Shown: positions 35,990 through 44,567, counted from the stretch's first letter. The stretch: 64,000 bases of DNA from DATBSL01 sp963729875 (GCA_963729875.1 CAVSPR010000002.1:682001-746000), one strand, 5' to 3'. Notes: generated from the sequence alone by a model not told the origin. Program-made: numbers and translations.

Positions 35990-36379
35990 TCACTTCCACC
36001 AGGGGAGCTTGAAGGGGGGTCTGGGCGTCGGCGTCGGCTTCGGGACCGGCGTCGGGCGGGCGTCCACGTAGCCGAGGACGGCCGGTGCGGTGGGCGGCGC
36101 GGAGGGAGCGAAGGCGAGCCATCCCAGGCCCGCGACCATCACGAGCGCCGCGACGACGAGGAGCGCCTTCACGTCCCGGGGCATCGCGGCCAGGATCTCG
36201 CGGCGGCCCGCCGGCACGCGCGATTGCCGAGGGCGGTCCGGGGCGCTTGCCGGGGCGGCCGCGGCCAGCTCATCCGCCCGCGCGCGAGACATCCCGCAGT
36301 GGCAGGTCTCTGAGCGCCGGGGCACGCGCCGCCCGCAGCTGGGGCACGTCCAGGTGTGGTGCGCCGCCTCTGCCGCCAC
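35990..36379 (-). CDS. Zinc-ribbon membrane protein, unknown function
   Basis: A 129-residue protein. Residues 11-29 form a zinc ribbon (WTCPSCGRRVPRRSETCHCGM; C-x2-C and C-x-C). A single transmembrane helix follows (VKALLVVAALVMVAGLGWLAF), then a short Pro/Thr-rich tail (PTPVPKPTPTPRPPF) that would be outside the membrane. Starts with a GTG exactly 6 bases after a TAGGAT hexamer. It heads the M19/DUF349/CHAT/GT87 gene run. No function can be assigned. Confidence 0.65.
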   Translation of the reverse strand: MAAEAAHHTWTCPSCGRRVPRRSETCHCGMSRARADELAAAAPASAPDRPRQSRVPAGRREILAAMPRDVKALLVVAALVMVAGLGWLAFAPSAPPTAPAVLGYVDARPTPVPKPTPTPRPPFKLPWWK

Positions 36380-36385
36380 CCGCCC

Positions 36386-36391
36386 ATCCTA
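36386..36391 (-). promoter_or_regulatory. -10 hexamer TAGGAT for leaderless GTG at 36379
   Basis: On the minus strand TAGGAT ends 6 bases before the GTG at 36379, with GGGCGG between. It would drive the zinc-ribbon gene and the genes after it. Confidence 0.5.
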
Positions 36392-36425
36392 GACCAAGTC
36401 GGCGCCGCCTGGGGCAGAATGGGGG

Positions 36426-37376
36426 ATGGACCTTCCGGCCTTCGAGGACCTCGGGCGGGGCCTCACCGCGATCGACACCGGCTTCACCCGGCCCTTCTTC
36501 GCCGCGAGCCACCTCGTCGTCGAGAACGGCCGGGCGGCCTTCGTCGACGTCGGCACCACCTACTCGGCGCCCGGCCTCCTCGCGGTGCTCGAGGCGAAGG
36601 GGTTGCCGCCGGAGGCGGTCGACTACGTGATTCTCACCCACGTCCACCTCGACCACGCGGGCGGGGCGGGGGAGATGATGCGCCGCCTCCCCGGCGCCCG
36701 CCTGGTGGTCCACCCCCGGGGCGCGAGGCACATGGTCGACCCGTCGAAGCTGTGGGAGGGGGCGAGTGCCGTCTACGGCGCAGAGGCCATGCGGCGCCAC
36801 TACGGCCAGCTCGTGCCCGTGGACGCATCGCGGGTGGTGGAGGCACCCGACGGGTTCGCCCTCGAGCTCGGCGGGCGTCCGCTCGTCTTCCTCGACACGC
36901 CCGGCCACGCCCGGCACCACCTCTGCGTCTGGGACGAGGCCTCGCGGTCGATGTTCACCGGCGACACGTTCGGCCTCTCCTATCGGGAGCTCGCGAGCGG
37001 ACGCGGGGCGTTCATCCTGCCCACCACCACCCCCGTCCAGTTCGAGCCCGAGGCGCTGCTTCGCTCGATCGACCGCCTGCTCGGCTACCGCCCGGCCGCG
37101 ATGCTGCTGACCCATTACTCGCGAGTCACCGAGATCGAGCGGCTGGCCGCCGAGCTGCGGCGGCAGGTCGGCGAGCTCGTGGCGCTGGGCCGGGCGGAGG
37201 ACGGCGCCCCCGATCGGGCCGCCCGCCTCCGGGCCGGCGTCGAGGAGCTGTTCCTGGGCTGGGCGGCCGAGCACGGCACGCCGTTGCCGGCCGGCCGGGT
37301 GCGCGAGCTGCTGGCCCTCGACGTGGAGCTCAACGCCCAGGGCCTCGAGGCCTGGCTCGACCGCGACCGGCGATAA
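36426..37376 (+). CDS. Metallo-beta-lactamase-fold hydrolase
   Basis: A 316-residue cytoplasmic protein. The metal motif is THVHLDHAGGAG (HxHxDH), with DTPGHARHHL (His) and FTGDTFGLSYRE (bridging Asp), and a late His in LLLTHYSRVTEIERL. The family resembles the glyoxalase-II-like hydrolases of unknown substrate found widely in proteobacteria and Acidobacteriota. No Shine-Dalgarno is visible before the ATG; CAGAAT at 36415-36420 could be a -10. It is divergent to the zinc-ribbon gene, 46 bases away. Confidence 0.88.
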   Translation: MDLPAFEDLGRGLTAIDTGFTRPFFAASHLVVENGRAAFVDVGTTYSAPGLLAVLEAKGLPPEAVDYVILTHVHLDHAGGAGEMMRRLPGARLVVHPRGARHMVDPSKLWEGASAVYGAEAMRRHYGQLVPVDASRVVEAPDGFALELGGRPLVFLDTPGHARHHLCVWDEASRSMFTGDTFGLSYRELASGRGAFILPTTTPVQFEPEALLRSIDRLLGYRPAAMLLTHYSRVTEIERLAAELRRQVGELVALGRAEDGAPDRAARLRAGVEELFLGWAAEHGTPLPAGRVRELLALDVELNAQGLEAWLDRDRR

Positions 37377-37446
37377 TGGGGGCGGCTGCGTTACCAGCAA
37401 TGGAACATCGACCCGGCGAGGCGGCGCCTCCCGGGGAAGGAGGCGC

Positions 37447-38484
37447 ATGAAGGGACGGTTCGGGCTCTGGGTCGCACCGGCGCTGGCCCTCGGGCTGGCG
37501 GGGGCCGCGGCGGCGCAGGACAAGGCGGCGCCCGCCGCGGCCGCGATCGTGGCGGGGAAGACCATCGGGACGCAGGAGGTGGACGAGCTCGTGCGCGCCC
37601 AGCTCATGGACCTGCGGGCGCGGGAGCACCAGCTGCGCAGCCAGGCCCTCGACGCCCTCGTCGGCCAGGCCCTCATCGAGAAGGAGGCCGAGGCCCGGGG
37701 GGTGACCGCGGAGGCCCTCTACGGGTCCGAGGTGACGGCGAAGGCCGCGGTCTCGGACGCGGACGCGAAGGCCTACTACGAGGCCAACAAGGCGCGGATG
37801 GGGACGACGCCCGAGGCGGACGCGCTCAAGCAGATCAAGGCGGGCCTCGCCCAGCAGCGCGAGAGCGAGCGGCGGGCCGCCCTCACGCGCGAGCTGCGGG
37901 CGAAGTACGAGGTGAAGGTCCTCCTCGAGCCCTACCGCGTGCCCATCGAGGCGGGGAGCGCCCCGTCGCGCGGCAACTCGAAGGCGCCGGTCACGATCGT
38001 CGAGTTCTCGGACTTCCAGTGCCCCTACTGCGTGCGCGCCCGTCCCACCGTGACCCGGGTGCGGGAGGTCTACGGCGACCGGGTCCGCTGGGTCTTCCGC
38101 CACTTCCCCCTCGACTTCCACGCGCAGGCGCAGAAGGCCGGGGAGGCCGCTGCGTGCGCCGGGGACCAGGGACGGTTCTGGGAGATGCACGACCTCCTGT
38201 GGCAGAACACCGCGAAGCTGCAGGTGGCCGACCTCAAGGCCCACGCGACGACGCTGGGTCTCGACGCCGCGGCCTTCGCCCAGTGCCTCGACTCGGGCCG
38301 CTACGACGGCCTCGTGGAGGGAGACCTCGCGGCCGGCCAGGGCTACGGCGTCTCCGGGACGCCGGCGTTCTTCGTCAACGGCCGGCCGCTCGTCGGCGCC
38401 CAGCCCTTCGAGGCCTTCGCCCAGGTGATCGACGACGAGCTGCAGCGGCTCTCCCTCCCCGTCCCCGCGGCGGCGTCGAAGTGA
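37447..38484 (+). CDS. Exported DsbA-family thiol-disulfide oxidoreductase with N-terminal helical domain
   Basis: A 345-residue periplasmic protein. Signal peptide MKGRFGLWVAPALALGLAGAAAAQ. Residues 30-150 are helical and SurA/PpiC-N-like (AAIVAGKTIGTQEVDELV, QALIEKEAEARGV), followed by a thioredoxin-4/DsbA domain: VTIVEFSDFQCPYCVRARP with the redox C-P-Y-C pair, then RHFPLDFHAQAQKAGEAA and YGVSGTPAFFVNGRPLVG (cis-Pro loop). It should form or shuffle disulfides in exported proteins, such as the Cys-rich lipoproteins in this window. AAGGAGG precedes the ATG. The NUDIX gene overlaps its stop (GTGA). Confidence 0.9.
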   Translation: MKGRFGLWVAPALALGLAGAAAAQDKAAPAAAAIVAGKTIGTQEVDELVRAQLMDLRAREHQLRSQALDALVGQALIEKEAEARGVTAEALYGSEVTAKAAVSDADAKAYYEANKARMGTTPEADALKQIKAGLAQQRESERRAALTRELRAKYEVKVLLEPYRVPIEAGSAPSRGNSKAPVTIVEFSDFQCPYCVRARPTVTRVREVYGDRVRWVFRHFPLDFHAQAQKAGEAAACAGDQGRFWEMHDLLWQNTAKLQVADLKAHATTLGLDAAAFAQCLDSGRYDGLVEGDLAAGQGYGVSGTPAFFVNGRPLVGAQPFEAFAQVIDDELQRLSLPVPAAASK

Positions 38485-39116
38485 CGGCGGGCCCCGACCG
38501 GCGCCCTCCCTGGCTCCGCTGGTCGCAGCGGATCCAGGCGATCGCCCAGACGGGCCTGACCTACACGCGCGACCCGTTCGACATCGAGCGCTACACGGAG
38601 CTGCGGGAGATCGCGGTGGAGATGGCGTCGGCGGGCCTTTCGACACCGGCCGACGAGGTGAGAGTGGCCTTCGCCGCCGGCCTCGGCTACCCGACCCCCA
38701 AGGTGGACGTGCGCGCCGTCGTCTTCCGGGGGGAAGAGCTCCTGCTCGTGCGCGAGCGCCGGAACGGCCGCTGGACGTTCCCCGGGGGCTGGGCGGACGC
38801 CGGGGACACGCCGTCGCTCGCCGCCGAGCGCGAGACGCTGGAGGAGAGCGGCTACCGGGTGCGCGCCGAGAAGGTGCTGGCCGTGCTCGACAAGTCCCGC
38901 CACGAGCACCCGCCCTCCGTCGACTACACGTACAAGCTGCTGATCGGCTGCCGGCTGGAGGGGGGCGAGCCTTCGACCGGTCACGAGATCGACGCGGTGG
39001 GGTTCTTCGCCCGCGAGGCGCTGCCCCCCCTCGACCTCGACCGCTCCACTCCCGGCCAGGTCGCGCTCGCCTGGGCCCACCGCGCCGACCCTTCCCGCCC
39101 GACCGACTTCGACTGA
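38481..39116 (+). CDS. NUDIX hydrolase with Nudix_N helical domain
   Basis: A 211-residue protein. Residues 8-60 form the helical N-terminal domain of this NUDIX subgroup (WLRWSQRIQAIAQTGLTY, DIERYTELREIAVEM). The NUDIX domain has VDVRAVVFRGEELLLVRE and the box GGWADAGDTPSLAAE then RETLEESGY; the first box Glu is replaced by Asp, while RE and EE are kept. Related enzymes hydrolyse ADP-ribose or CDP-choline. The GTG start overlaps the DsbA-like gene's stop. Confidence 0.87.
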   Translation: MTAGPDRRPPWLRWSQRIQAIAQTGLTYTRDPFDIERYTELREIAVEMASAGLSTPADEVRVAFAAGLGYPTPKVDVRAVVFRGEELLLVRERRNGRWTFPGGWADAGDTPSLAAERETLEESGYRVRAEKVLAVLDKSRHEHPPSVDYTYKLLIGCRLEGGEPSTGHEIDAVGFFAREALPPLDLDRSTPGQVALAWAHRADPSRPTDFD

Positions 39117-39117
39117 G

Positions 39118-39825
39118 TCAGGTCTGCAGCGAGAAGGGCGTGAAGTCCGTGTGGCGGTCGAAGTAGTCCTCGCTCTCGGCCCGCTTCAGGAAGTTGACGA
39201 CGCGGTAGGTGACGGGGGTCATGGCGACCTCCCACAGCACCTTGAGCAGGTAGTTCGACAGCATCACGCGGACGACGAGGTCCGTCTCCCACGCCCCGAG
39301 GAAGGCGAGGGGGTAGAAGACCGCCGAGTCCACCGCCTCGCCGACGATCGTGGAGCCGATCGTGCGGCACCACAGCAGGCGGCCCGAGGTGAAGATCTTC
39401 ATCCTGGCGAGGACGTAGGAGTTGCAGAACTCGCCGCTGAAGTAGGCGACGAGCGAGGCCAGCACGATCCGGGGCGTGGACGCCGAAGACCACCTCGTAG
39501 GCGGGCTGGTGCGGCCAGCCCGGGGCGGGGGGAACGCGAGGATGGCCCAGCTCATGAACGAGGCGAAGGCGAGCGCCCCGAACCCCGCCCAGACCACCTT
39601 GCGGGCCCGGGCGTAGCCGTACACCTCCGTGAGGACGTCCCCGAAGATGTAGCTGATCGGGAAGAAGAGGACGCCGGCGCCGAAGGTGAATCCCCCGATC
39701 TCGGCCACCTTGGCCGCCCCGATGACGTTCGCGCACAGCAGCACCGTGACGAAGGCCGCCATCACGAGGTCGTAGTACCGGTAGCCGCGCTGGGGATGGG
39801 CCGGGGCGGAGGGTGTCGCAGTCAT
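39118..39825 (-). CDS. yhhQ: YhhQ/DUF165-family queuosine-precursor transporter, with a short out-of-frame segment
   Basis: A 235-residue integral membrane protein of the family that imports queuosine precursors for tRNA modification. Blocks: YYDLVMAAFVTVLLCANVIGAAKVA, FPISYIFGDVLTEVYGYARARKVVW, FSGEFCNSYVLARMK, RTIGSTIVGEAVDSAVFYPLAF. Between about 39474 and 39532 the protein reads RAGRTSPPTRWSSAS, while the neighbouring frame gives GWPHQPAYEVVFGV, the expected family sequence. One lost and one gained base, about 50 apart, explain this. I start at 39825 (MTATPSAP); longer starts run into the tRNA gene. Confidence 0.8.
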   Translation of the reverse strand: MTATPSAPAHPQRGYRYYDLVMAAFVTVLLCANVIGAAKVAEIGGFTFGAGVLFFPISYIFGDVLTEVYGYARARKVVWAGFGALAFASFMSWAILAFPPPRAGRTSPPTRWSSASTPRIVLASLVAYFSGEFCNSYVLARMKIFTSGRLLWCRTIGSTIVGEAVDSAVFYPLAFLGAWETDLVVRVMLSNYLLKVLWEVAMTPVTYRVVNFLKRAESEDYFDRHTDFTPFSLQT

Positions 39826-39869
39826 CTCCGGCTCGAGGGAACGCGGCCGAGGCCGCAAGTCGGGGCCCA

Positions 39870-39944
39870 TGGTGGGCGCTGAAGGATTCGAACCTTCGAC
39901 TTCCACCGTGTGAAGGTGGCACTCTACCGCTGAGTTAAGCGCCC
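39870..39944 (-). tRNA. tRNA-Val (CAC)
   Basis: A full cloverleaf on the minus strand: acceptor GGGCGCT/AGCGCCC, D-arm ACTC/GAGT, anticodon arm CCACC-TTCACAC-GGTGG (anticodon CAC), T-arm GAAGG-TTCGAAT-CCTTC, discriminator A and encoded CCA. Confidence 0.96.
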
Positions 39945-39959
39945 GTACGAGGGACTGAA

Positions 39960-39988
39960 AGAATATCGGCCCGCCCGGCGCGGGTCAA
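39960..39988 (-). promoter_or_regulatory. Promoter of tRNA-Val
   Basis: On the minus strand -35 TTGACC (39988 to 39983), 17-base spacer, -10 TATTCT (39965 to 39960), ending 15 bases before the tRNA 5' end. Confidence 0.7.
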
Positions 39989-40013
39989 GGCCGCCGGGCG
40001 AGACCCGAGCCCG

Positions 40014-41012
40014 CTACTGCGTACGGTCGACGAACAACTCGCCGTAGGCCCCGTTGCGCCCGGTGACGCGGTAGATCCCCCCCTTGAGGGCGTAGAGGGC
40101 GAACTGGTTCGACTCGTGGTTCCAGCAGCCGCTGACCGGCCCCGTGCACAGGATGCCGCCCGGCTCGCGCGTCCACGTCGGCCCAGGCCTCCCCGTGTCG
40201 CGGGCATTCCCGACCGCCCAGGCCTCGCACGGCACGCGCTCCGGGCTGCCCTCCATGCGGACGGGGCAGTTCGCGCGGTCGCCGTAACCGATCAGGGCGC
40301 AGTACGCGGGGTCGGTGACGAGCGGCGTCGTGTCGAGGAGGTCCGCCTGGTCGCCCCCGGGGACGTGGACCTTGACGTTGAAGCGCGAGATGGGAGGCGG
40401 GTAGGGCTTGCCGCAGCCGCTGCCGGCGGGCGGCGCCTCGGCGCCGAGGTCGACGGGGAACGAGGCCGGGGTGCAGGTCTCCTTGTAGATGCCGCTGCGC
40501 CGCATGTAGCCGGTGGCCGTGAGCACGTCGTAGGTCTCGGAGAAGCCGTTCTCGTTCTTGACCAGGATCCGCTCGTAGGTGTAGTCCGCGGGGTCGCGCT
40601 CCGCGCAGAACCCCGCCGCCCCCAGGTTGGACACCAGGCCGTTGAGGTAGGCCTCCTTGTCGAGCACGAGGTACTGCCCGGTGCCGCCGCCCGCCTCGTT
40701 CGTCTTGTCGAATATCTGGGGCTTCTGCTGGACGAGCACGTCCTGGGCGACGAAGACGGCGTCGAGGAAGCGGGCCGAGCCCTTGGAGCACTCGGCGTTC
40801 GGGCTGCCGTTCCCGAGGCTGCAGCTGGACGACCCGACGCCCCCCCCGCCGGTGGGCGGGGTGGCCGTCGGCTGGGCGGTGGGAGCCGGGGTCGACGGGG
40901 TGGAGGGCGAGCTTCCCCCTCCGCCTCCCCCGCAAGACAGGATCAGGGCCGACGAAAGACCGGCGGCGGCGACAAGCGTCACGGCGAACCGGATACGGTG
41001 CACGAGCGTCAA
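40014..41012 (-). CDS. Cys-rich lipoprotein of unknown family (paralogue 1)
   Basis: A 332-residue lipoprotein. The lipobox is SALILSC, then a Gly/Ser/Pro/Thr linker. The mature domain has about 10 Cys and ends with a conserved module: GRPGPTWTREPGGILCTGPVSGC, then NQFALYALKGGIYRVTG. Other shared blocks with the neighbour: QKPQIFDKTNE, YLVLDKEAYLNGLVSNLGAAGFCAERD, CGKPYPPPISRFNVKVHV. I chose the TTG at 41012, which has AGGAGG 8 bases upstream; longer starts look unrelated. Function unknown; it should be surface- or periplasm-exposed and disulfide-bonded. Confidence 0.72.
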   Translation of the reverse strand: MTLVHRIRFAVTLVAAAGLSSALILSCGGGGGGSSPSTPSTPAPTAQPTATPPTGGGGVGSSSCSLGNGSPNAECSKGSARFLDAVFVAQDVLVQQKPQIFDKTNEAGGGTGQYLVLDKEAYLNGLVSNLGAAGFCAERDPADYTYERILVKNENGFSETYDVLTATGYMRRSGIYKETCTPASFPVDLGAEAPPAGSGCGKPYPPPISRFNVKVHVPGGDQADLLDTTPLVTDPAYCALIGYGDRANCPVRMEGSPERVPCEAWAVGNARDTGRPGPTWTREPGGILCTGPVSGCWNHESNQFALYALKGGIYRVTGRNGAYGELFVDRTQ

Positions 41013-41109
41013 CGGAACCACCTCCTGCGAACGTCCACAAACAGCGGACCGGAACTCGACACTACCCCCCCGCGGGGGGCACACGAGCACTCTCTCTCGC
41101 CCTTCATCC

Positions 41110-42093
41110 TCAGTAGCTGACCGTGCAGTTCGCGCCGTTCTCGGCGGTCACCACGTAGGTTCCGGGCTTGTACGTGTAAAGCTGGTACTGGTTGGGGCTG
41201 TTTTCGCAGCCGCTCGCCGGGCCCGTGCAGTAGCTCCCGTCCGCCTTCGTCCAGGTCGGGCCGGCGCGGCCCGTGTCCTTGGCCTTGCCGACGCGCCAGT
41301 TCTCGCACGCGGTCCGGTCCGGGGCGTCCTCCGGCCGCATGGGGCAGATGCTCTGGCCCACGAACCCGACCGAGGCGCAGTATTCGAGGTCGGGGCCCAC
41401 GAGCGGTGTCGAGTCGAGCGTGTAGAAATCCGGGCCCTTGAGGTGCACCTTGCACTTCAGGCGCGAGGGCGCGGGCGGGTAGGGCTTGTAGCATCCGCTG
41501 CCGATGGGGGGCGCTTCCGCCGAGCGCTCGACCGGGAACGAGGACGGGCTGCAGGTCTGGCGGTACGCCCCGGTTCCCCGCCGCATGTGGCCGCTCGAGA
41601 GGAGCACGTCGAAGTCCTCGGAGAAGTCGCTCGAGTTCTTGACCTTGATGGTCTCCAGGAGGGCATCGTCCGCGTCCCGCTCCGAGCAGAGGCCGGCCGC
41701 GCGCAGGTTGAAGACGAGGCCTTCCGCGAAGGCGACCTTGTCGAGGACCCGGTAGGCCCTCGTCCCGGGAGCGTACTCGTCGTTCAGGTCGAAGATCTGG
41801 GGCTTCTGCCTGACGAGGGCGTCCATCGCCGCCTCGAGGTCGTCGAGGAGCGCGGACGAGCGGCGGTCGCAGGTGGCGTTGACGTTGCCTTTGCCGAAGG
41901 GGCAGTTCAGCTGGCTGAAGCTGTCACCGCCGCCGGACACGGGCGGCGGCGTGGCCACCGGCGTGGCGGGGGTGGTCCTGGGGGGCGTGGATGAGGCCGG
42001 GGAGCTGCCCCCGCCGCAGGACAAGGTCAGCAGGGAGATGAATCCGACGGCGGCGAGGGCCGCACCCGGGGTACGTCTGAGGCACACGATCAT
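41110..42093 (-). CDS. Cys-rich lipoprotein of unknown family (paralogue 2)
   Basis: A 327-residue lipoprotein with lipobox LLTLSC. It aligns along its length with the next gene: QKPQIFDLNDEYAPGTRAYRVLDK, GLVFNLRAAGLCSERDADD, FSEDFDVLLSSGHMRR, CYKPYPPAPSRLKCKVHL, STPLVGPDLEYCAS, GRAGPTWTKADGSYCTGPASGC, NQYQLYTYKPGTYVV. So the pair is an old tandem duplication. GGAAGG lies about 4 bases before the ATG. The two genes are 97 bases apart and probably form one unit. A palindrome at 42197-42216 lies about 105 bases upstream. Confidence 0.75.
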   Translation of the reverse strand: MIVCLRRTPGAALAAVGFISLLTLSCGGGSSPASSTPPRTTPATPVATPPPVSGGGDSFSQLNCPFGKGNVNATCDRRSSALLDDLEAAMDALVRQKPQIFDLNDEYAPGTRAYRVLDKVAFAEGLVFNLRAAGLCSERDADDALLETIKVKNSSDFSEDFDVLLSSGHMRRGTGAYRQTCSPSSFPVERSAEAPPIGSGCYKPYPPAPSRLKCKVHLKGPDFYTLDSTPLVGPDLEYCASVGFVGQSICPMRPEDAPDRTACENWRVGKAKDTGRAGPTWTKADGSYCTGPASGCENSPNQYQLYTYKPGTYVVTAENGANCTVSY

Positions 42094-42196
42094 TAGACCT
42101 TCCTTGAGACGAAAGCCGACGAGTCGACGGGGTGATTGTCGCCCCTCGTGGCGGCCCGAACAAGCCTCTTTCACTTCCCCCACAAGGTTTGACGCA

Positions 42197-42216
42197 TGTG
42201 TGACATAGGCCACACA
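42197..42216. promoter_or_regulatory. CRP/FNR-like palindrome
   Basis: TGTGTG (42197-42202) and CACACA (42211-42216) are perfect inverted arms; the inner TGTGA-N6-CCACA differs from the CRP consensus by one base. It lies between the PBP gene end and the lipoprotein pair on the minus strand, upstream of the latter. Confidence 0.35.
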
Positions 42217-42224
42217 GTACAGGC

Positions 42225-44534
42225 TCAGTGAACGCCGCAGGGCTCTCGCGGTTCCGTGCCGGCCACGAAGGCTTCGGACCGGGTCTTCGGGCACCCCGGA
42301 CGGGCGAGGAGGCCCGTCTCCTTGTCGATGTCGACGAAGACGATCCCCTCGGGCGGAGCGGGGAAGGGCGAGGGCTTCCGGCCGCTGAGCGCCGCGTTCA
42401 TGAAGTTCACCCAGATCGGGAGGGCGGCCCTCGTCCCGGAGAGGCCCACCGGCGTGTTGTCGTCGAACCCCACCCAGACGACGCACAGCAGGTCGGGGGT
42501 GAAGCCCGCGAACCAGGCGTCGCGGTAGTCGTTCGTCGTCCCCGTCTTGCCCGCGGCGTCCGCGGTGAACCCCATCCCGCGCGACCCGGCGGCGGTCCCC
42601 TCGTTGAGGACGCTGCGGAGCATGTCGGTGACGAGGAAGGCGGACTCCTCCCGGACGACCCGCTCCGGCACCGCGGCGCGGTGCTGCTCGAGCACCCGGC
42701 TGCGGTCGTCGGCCACCTGGAGGATGGTGACGGGCTCGACCTTGAGCCCGCCGTTCGCCAGCACGTTGTAAGCGGTCGCCATCTCGAAGGGCGTCGCCTC
42801 GAACGAGCCCAGGGCGACCGCGGGGTAAGGCTGGATCGGCGCGCCGATCCCCAGCTTCTTCGACCAGAGGTCCGCGACCCGCTCGAAGCCGACCATCTCC
42901 GCCACCTTCACGGTGGCCACGTTCATGCTCATCGCGAGCGCCCGGCGCAGCGTGACCGGCCCGTGGTACTCGTCCTCGTAGTTGGTCGGGATGTACTCCT
43001 TGTCCTCGTAGAAGAAGACGGACGGTGCGTCGTCGACGACGGTGGCCGGCGTGATGGGGGGCAGGCTCGGGTCGTCGAACGTGGCCTCGAAGGCCGCGAG
43101 GTACACGAAGGGCTTGAAGGTCGAGCCCGGCTGGCGGCGGGCCTCCATCACGCGGTTGTACTGGCTGCGGCCGTAGGAACGGCCGCCCACGAGCGCCACC
43201 ACCTTGCCGCTCGCCGGCTCGATGGCGATGACGCTGCCCTGCACCGTCGCGGTCGTGCGCTTCTTGATGAGCTCCTGGACCCGGTCGAGCCCGCGCTCGA
43301 GGGCCTGCTGGGCGAGGCCCTGCAGGTGCAGGTCGAGGCTCGTGTAGATCGAGAGGTTCTGGGTGGTGAGGTCCTTCGGGTCGTAGCGCTGGGCCAGCTG
43401 GCGGCGCACGAGGTCCACGAAGTAGGGGGCGTCGGCGGTGTCGACGCTCGGCGGCTCGACGAGGAGGGGCGCGGCGAGAGTGGTCTCCATGGTCGGCCGG
43501 TCGATGAAGCCGGCGTCGTGCATGGCCCGGATCACCTCGTTCCTGCGCTCGGTCGCGCGCTGCTCGTGGCGGAACGGGTTGTAGGGGTTGGGCGACTGGA
43601 TCATGCCGGCGAGCAGCGCCGACTCCGGCAGGGTGAGGTTGGCCACGTCCTTGCGGAAGTAGATCCGGGCCGCCTCGCCCACGCCGTTGATGCCGAAGGA
43701 GCCCGACTGGCCCAGGTAGACGTCGTTGAGGTAGAGCTCGAGGATCTCCTGCTTCGTGGCCCGTCGCTCGAGGACGAAGGCGAGGAGGGCCTCCTGTGCC
43801 TTGCGCCGATACGTCCGCTCCGGGGTGAGGAAGAAGTTCTTGCAGAGCTGCTGGGTGATCGTGCTGCCGCCGTAGGGAATCGCGCTGTCGGAGCGGAGGT
43901 TGCGCAGGGCCCGAGCAGCGAGGGCGATGGGGTCGAGGCCGGGGTGGCTGAAGAAGCGGCGGTCCTCGATGGCGAGCACCGCCTTCACCAGGTGGTCGGG
44001 CAGCTCCTCGAAGCGCACGCGACGGCGTTTCTCGCGGTCCTCGTCGAACAGGTAGGTGACGAGCTCGGGCTCGAGGGCCTGCTCGGGGTAGCGCTTCTTC
44101 GACCCCTCGCCGCGGATGTCCTTGACCCGCGTCACCCCCTGCTTGTCGGTCGCGAACGAGACGAGGATCGGCTCCGTCGCGCCGGAGTCGACCGGGCGTG
44201 GGAAGAGCGTGACCCCCGCGCCGGAAGCGGAGAACTCGCCCGCCGCCGCCGGGCCCGCGTCGCGCTGGGCGTAGCGCAGCCCGTTCAGCAGCTTCACGAG
44301 GCCGTCCGGGGCGAGGACGAGGCCGGGCCGCAGGACGAGCGGCCGGGCGTAGACCCGCGACGGCATCCGGCCCTTCTCGCCGGTGAGGCGCTGCTCGACG
44401 AGCACGCTGAAGCGCAGGTACTGGTAGATGAGCAGGGACGTGCCGACGACGACGGGCAGGAAGACGAGCGCCAGCAGGAGGACCACGAGGCGGAAGCGCC
44501 GCGCCGAGTAGACGCGCCGGGCGGTGTCGCTCAT
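42225..44534 (-). CDS. Bifunctional class A penicillin-binding protein (PBP1B-type)
   Basis: A 769-residue peptidoglycan synthase. One N-terminal membrane helix (RLVVLLLALVFLPVVVGTSLL), then a UB2H-like region (GRMPSRVYARPLVLRPG) that marks the PBP1B branch. The GT51 glycosyltransferase has the catalytic Glu in LAIEDRRFFSHPG (E190), GGSTITQQLCKNFF and RKAQEALLAFVLERR. The transpeptidase has S471-T-F-K474, S536-M-N and K663-T-G. GGAGG lies just before the ATG and TATACT at 44573 to 44568 is the -10. The chromosome strand switches here: a small RNA promoter points the other way 45 bases upstream. Confidence 0.95.
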   Translation of the reverse strand: MSDTARRVYSARRFRLVVLLLALVFLPVVVGTSLLIYQYLRFSVLVEQRLTGEKGRMPSRVYARPLVLRPGLVLAPDGLVKLLNGLRYAQRDAGPAAAGEFSASGAGVTLFPRPVDSGATEPILVSFATDKQGVTRVKDIRGEGSKKRYPEQALEPELVTYLFDEDREKRRRVRFEELPDHLVKAVLAIEDRRFFSHPGLDPIALAARALRNLRSDSAIPYGGSTITQQLCKNFFLTPERTYRRKAQEALLAFVLERRATKQEILELYLNDVYLGQSGSFGINGVGEAARIYFRKDVANLTLPESALLAGMIQSPNPYNPFRHEQRATERRNEVIRAMHDAGFIDRPTMETTLAAPLLVEPPSVDTADAPYFVDLVRRQLAQRYDPKDLTTQNLSIYTSLDLHLQGLAQQALERGLDRVQELIKKRTTATVQGSVIAIEPASGKVVALVGGRSYGRSQYNRVMEARRQPGSTFKPFVYLAAFEATFDDPSLPPITPATVVDDAPSVFFYEDKEYIPTNYEDEYHGPVTLRRALAMSMNVATVKVAEMVGFERVADLWSKKLGIGAPIQPYPAVALGSFEATPFEMATAYNVLANGGLKVEPVTILQVADDRSRVLEQHRAAVPERVVREESAFLVTDMLRSVLNEGTAAGSRGMGFTADAAGKTGTTNDYRDAWFAGFTPDLLCVVWVGFDDNTPVGLSGTRAALPIWVNFMNAALSGRKPSPFPAPPEGIVFVDIDKETGLLARPGCPKTRSEAFVAGTEPREPCGVH

Positions 44535-44567
44535 CGGAGGGAGGGGCTCATCGAGACGAAACAACGA

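Noticed and set aside
39826..39906. A longer start for the yhhQ gene beginning MEVEGSNPSAPT
   Set aside because: That N-terminus is the translation of the tRNA-Val T-arm and acceptor; a classic false start.
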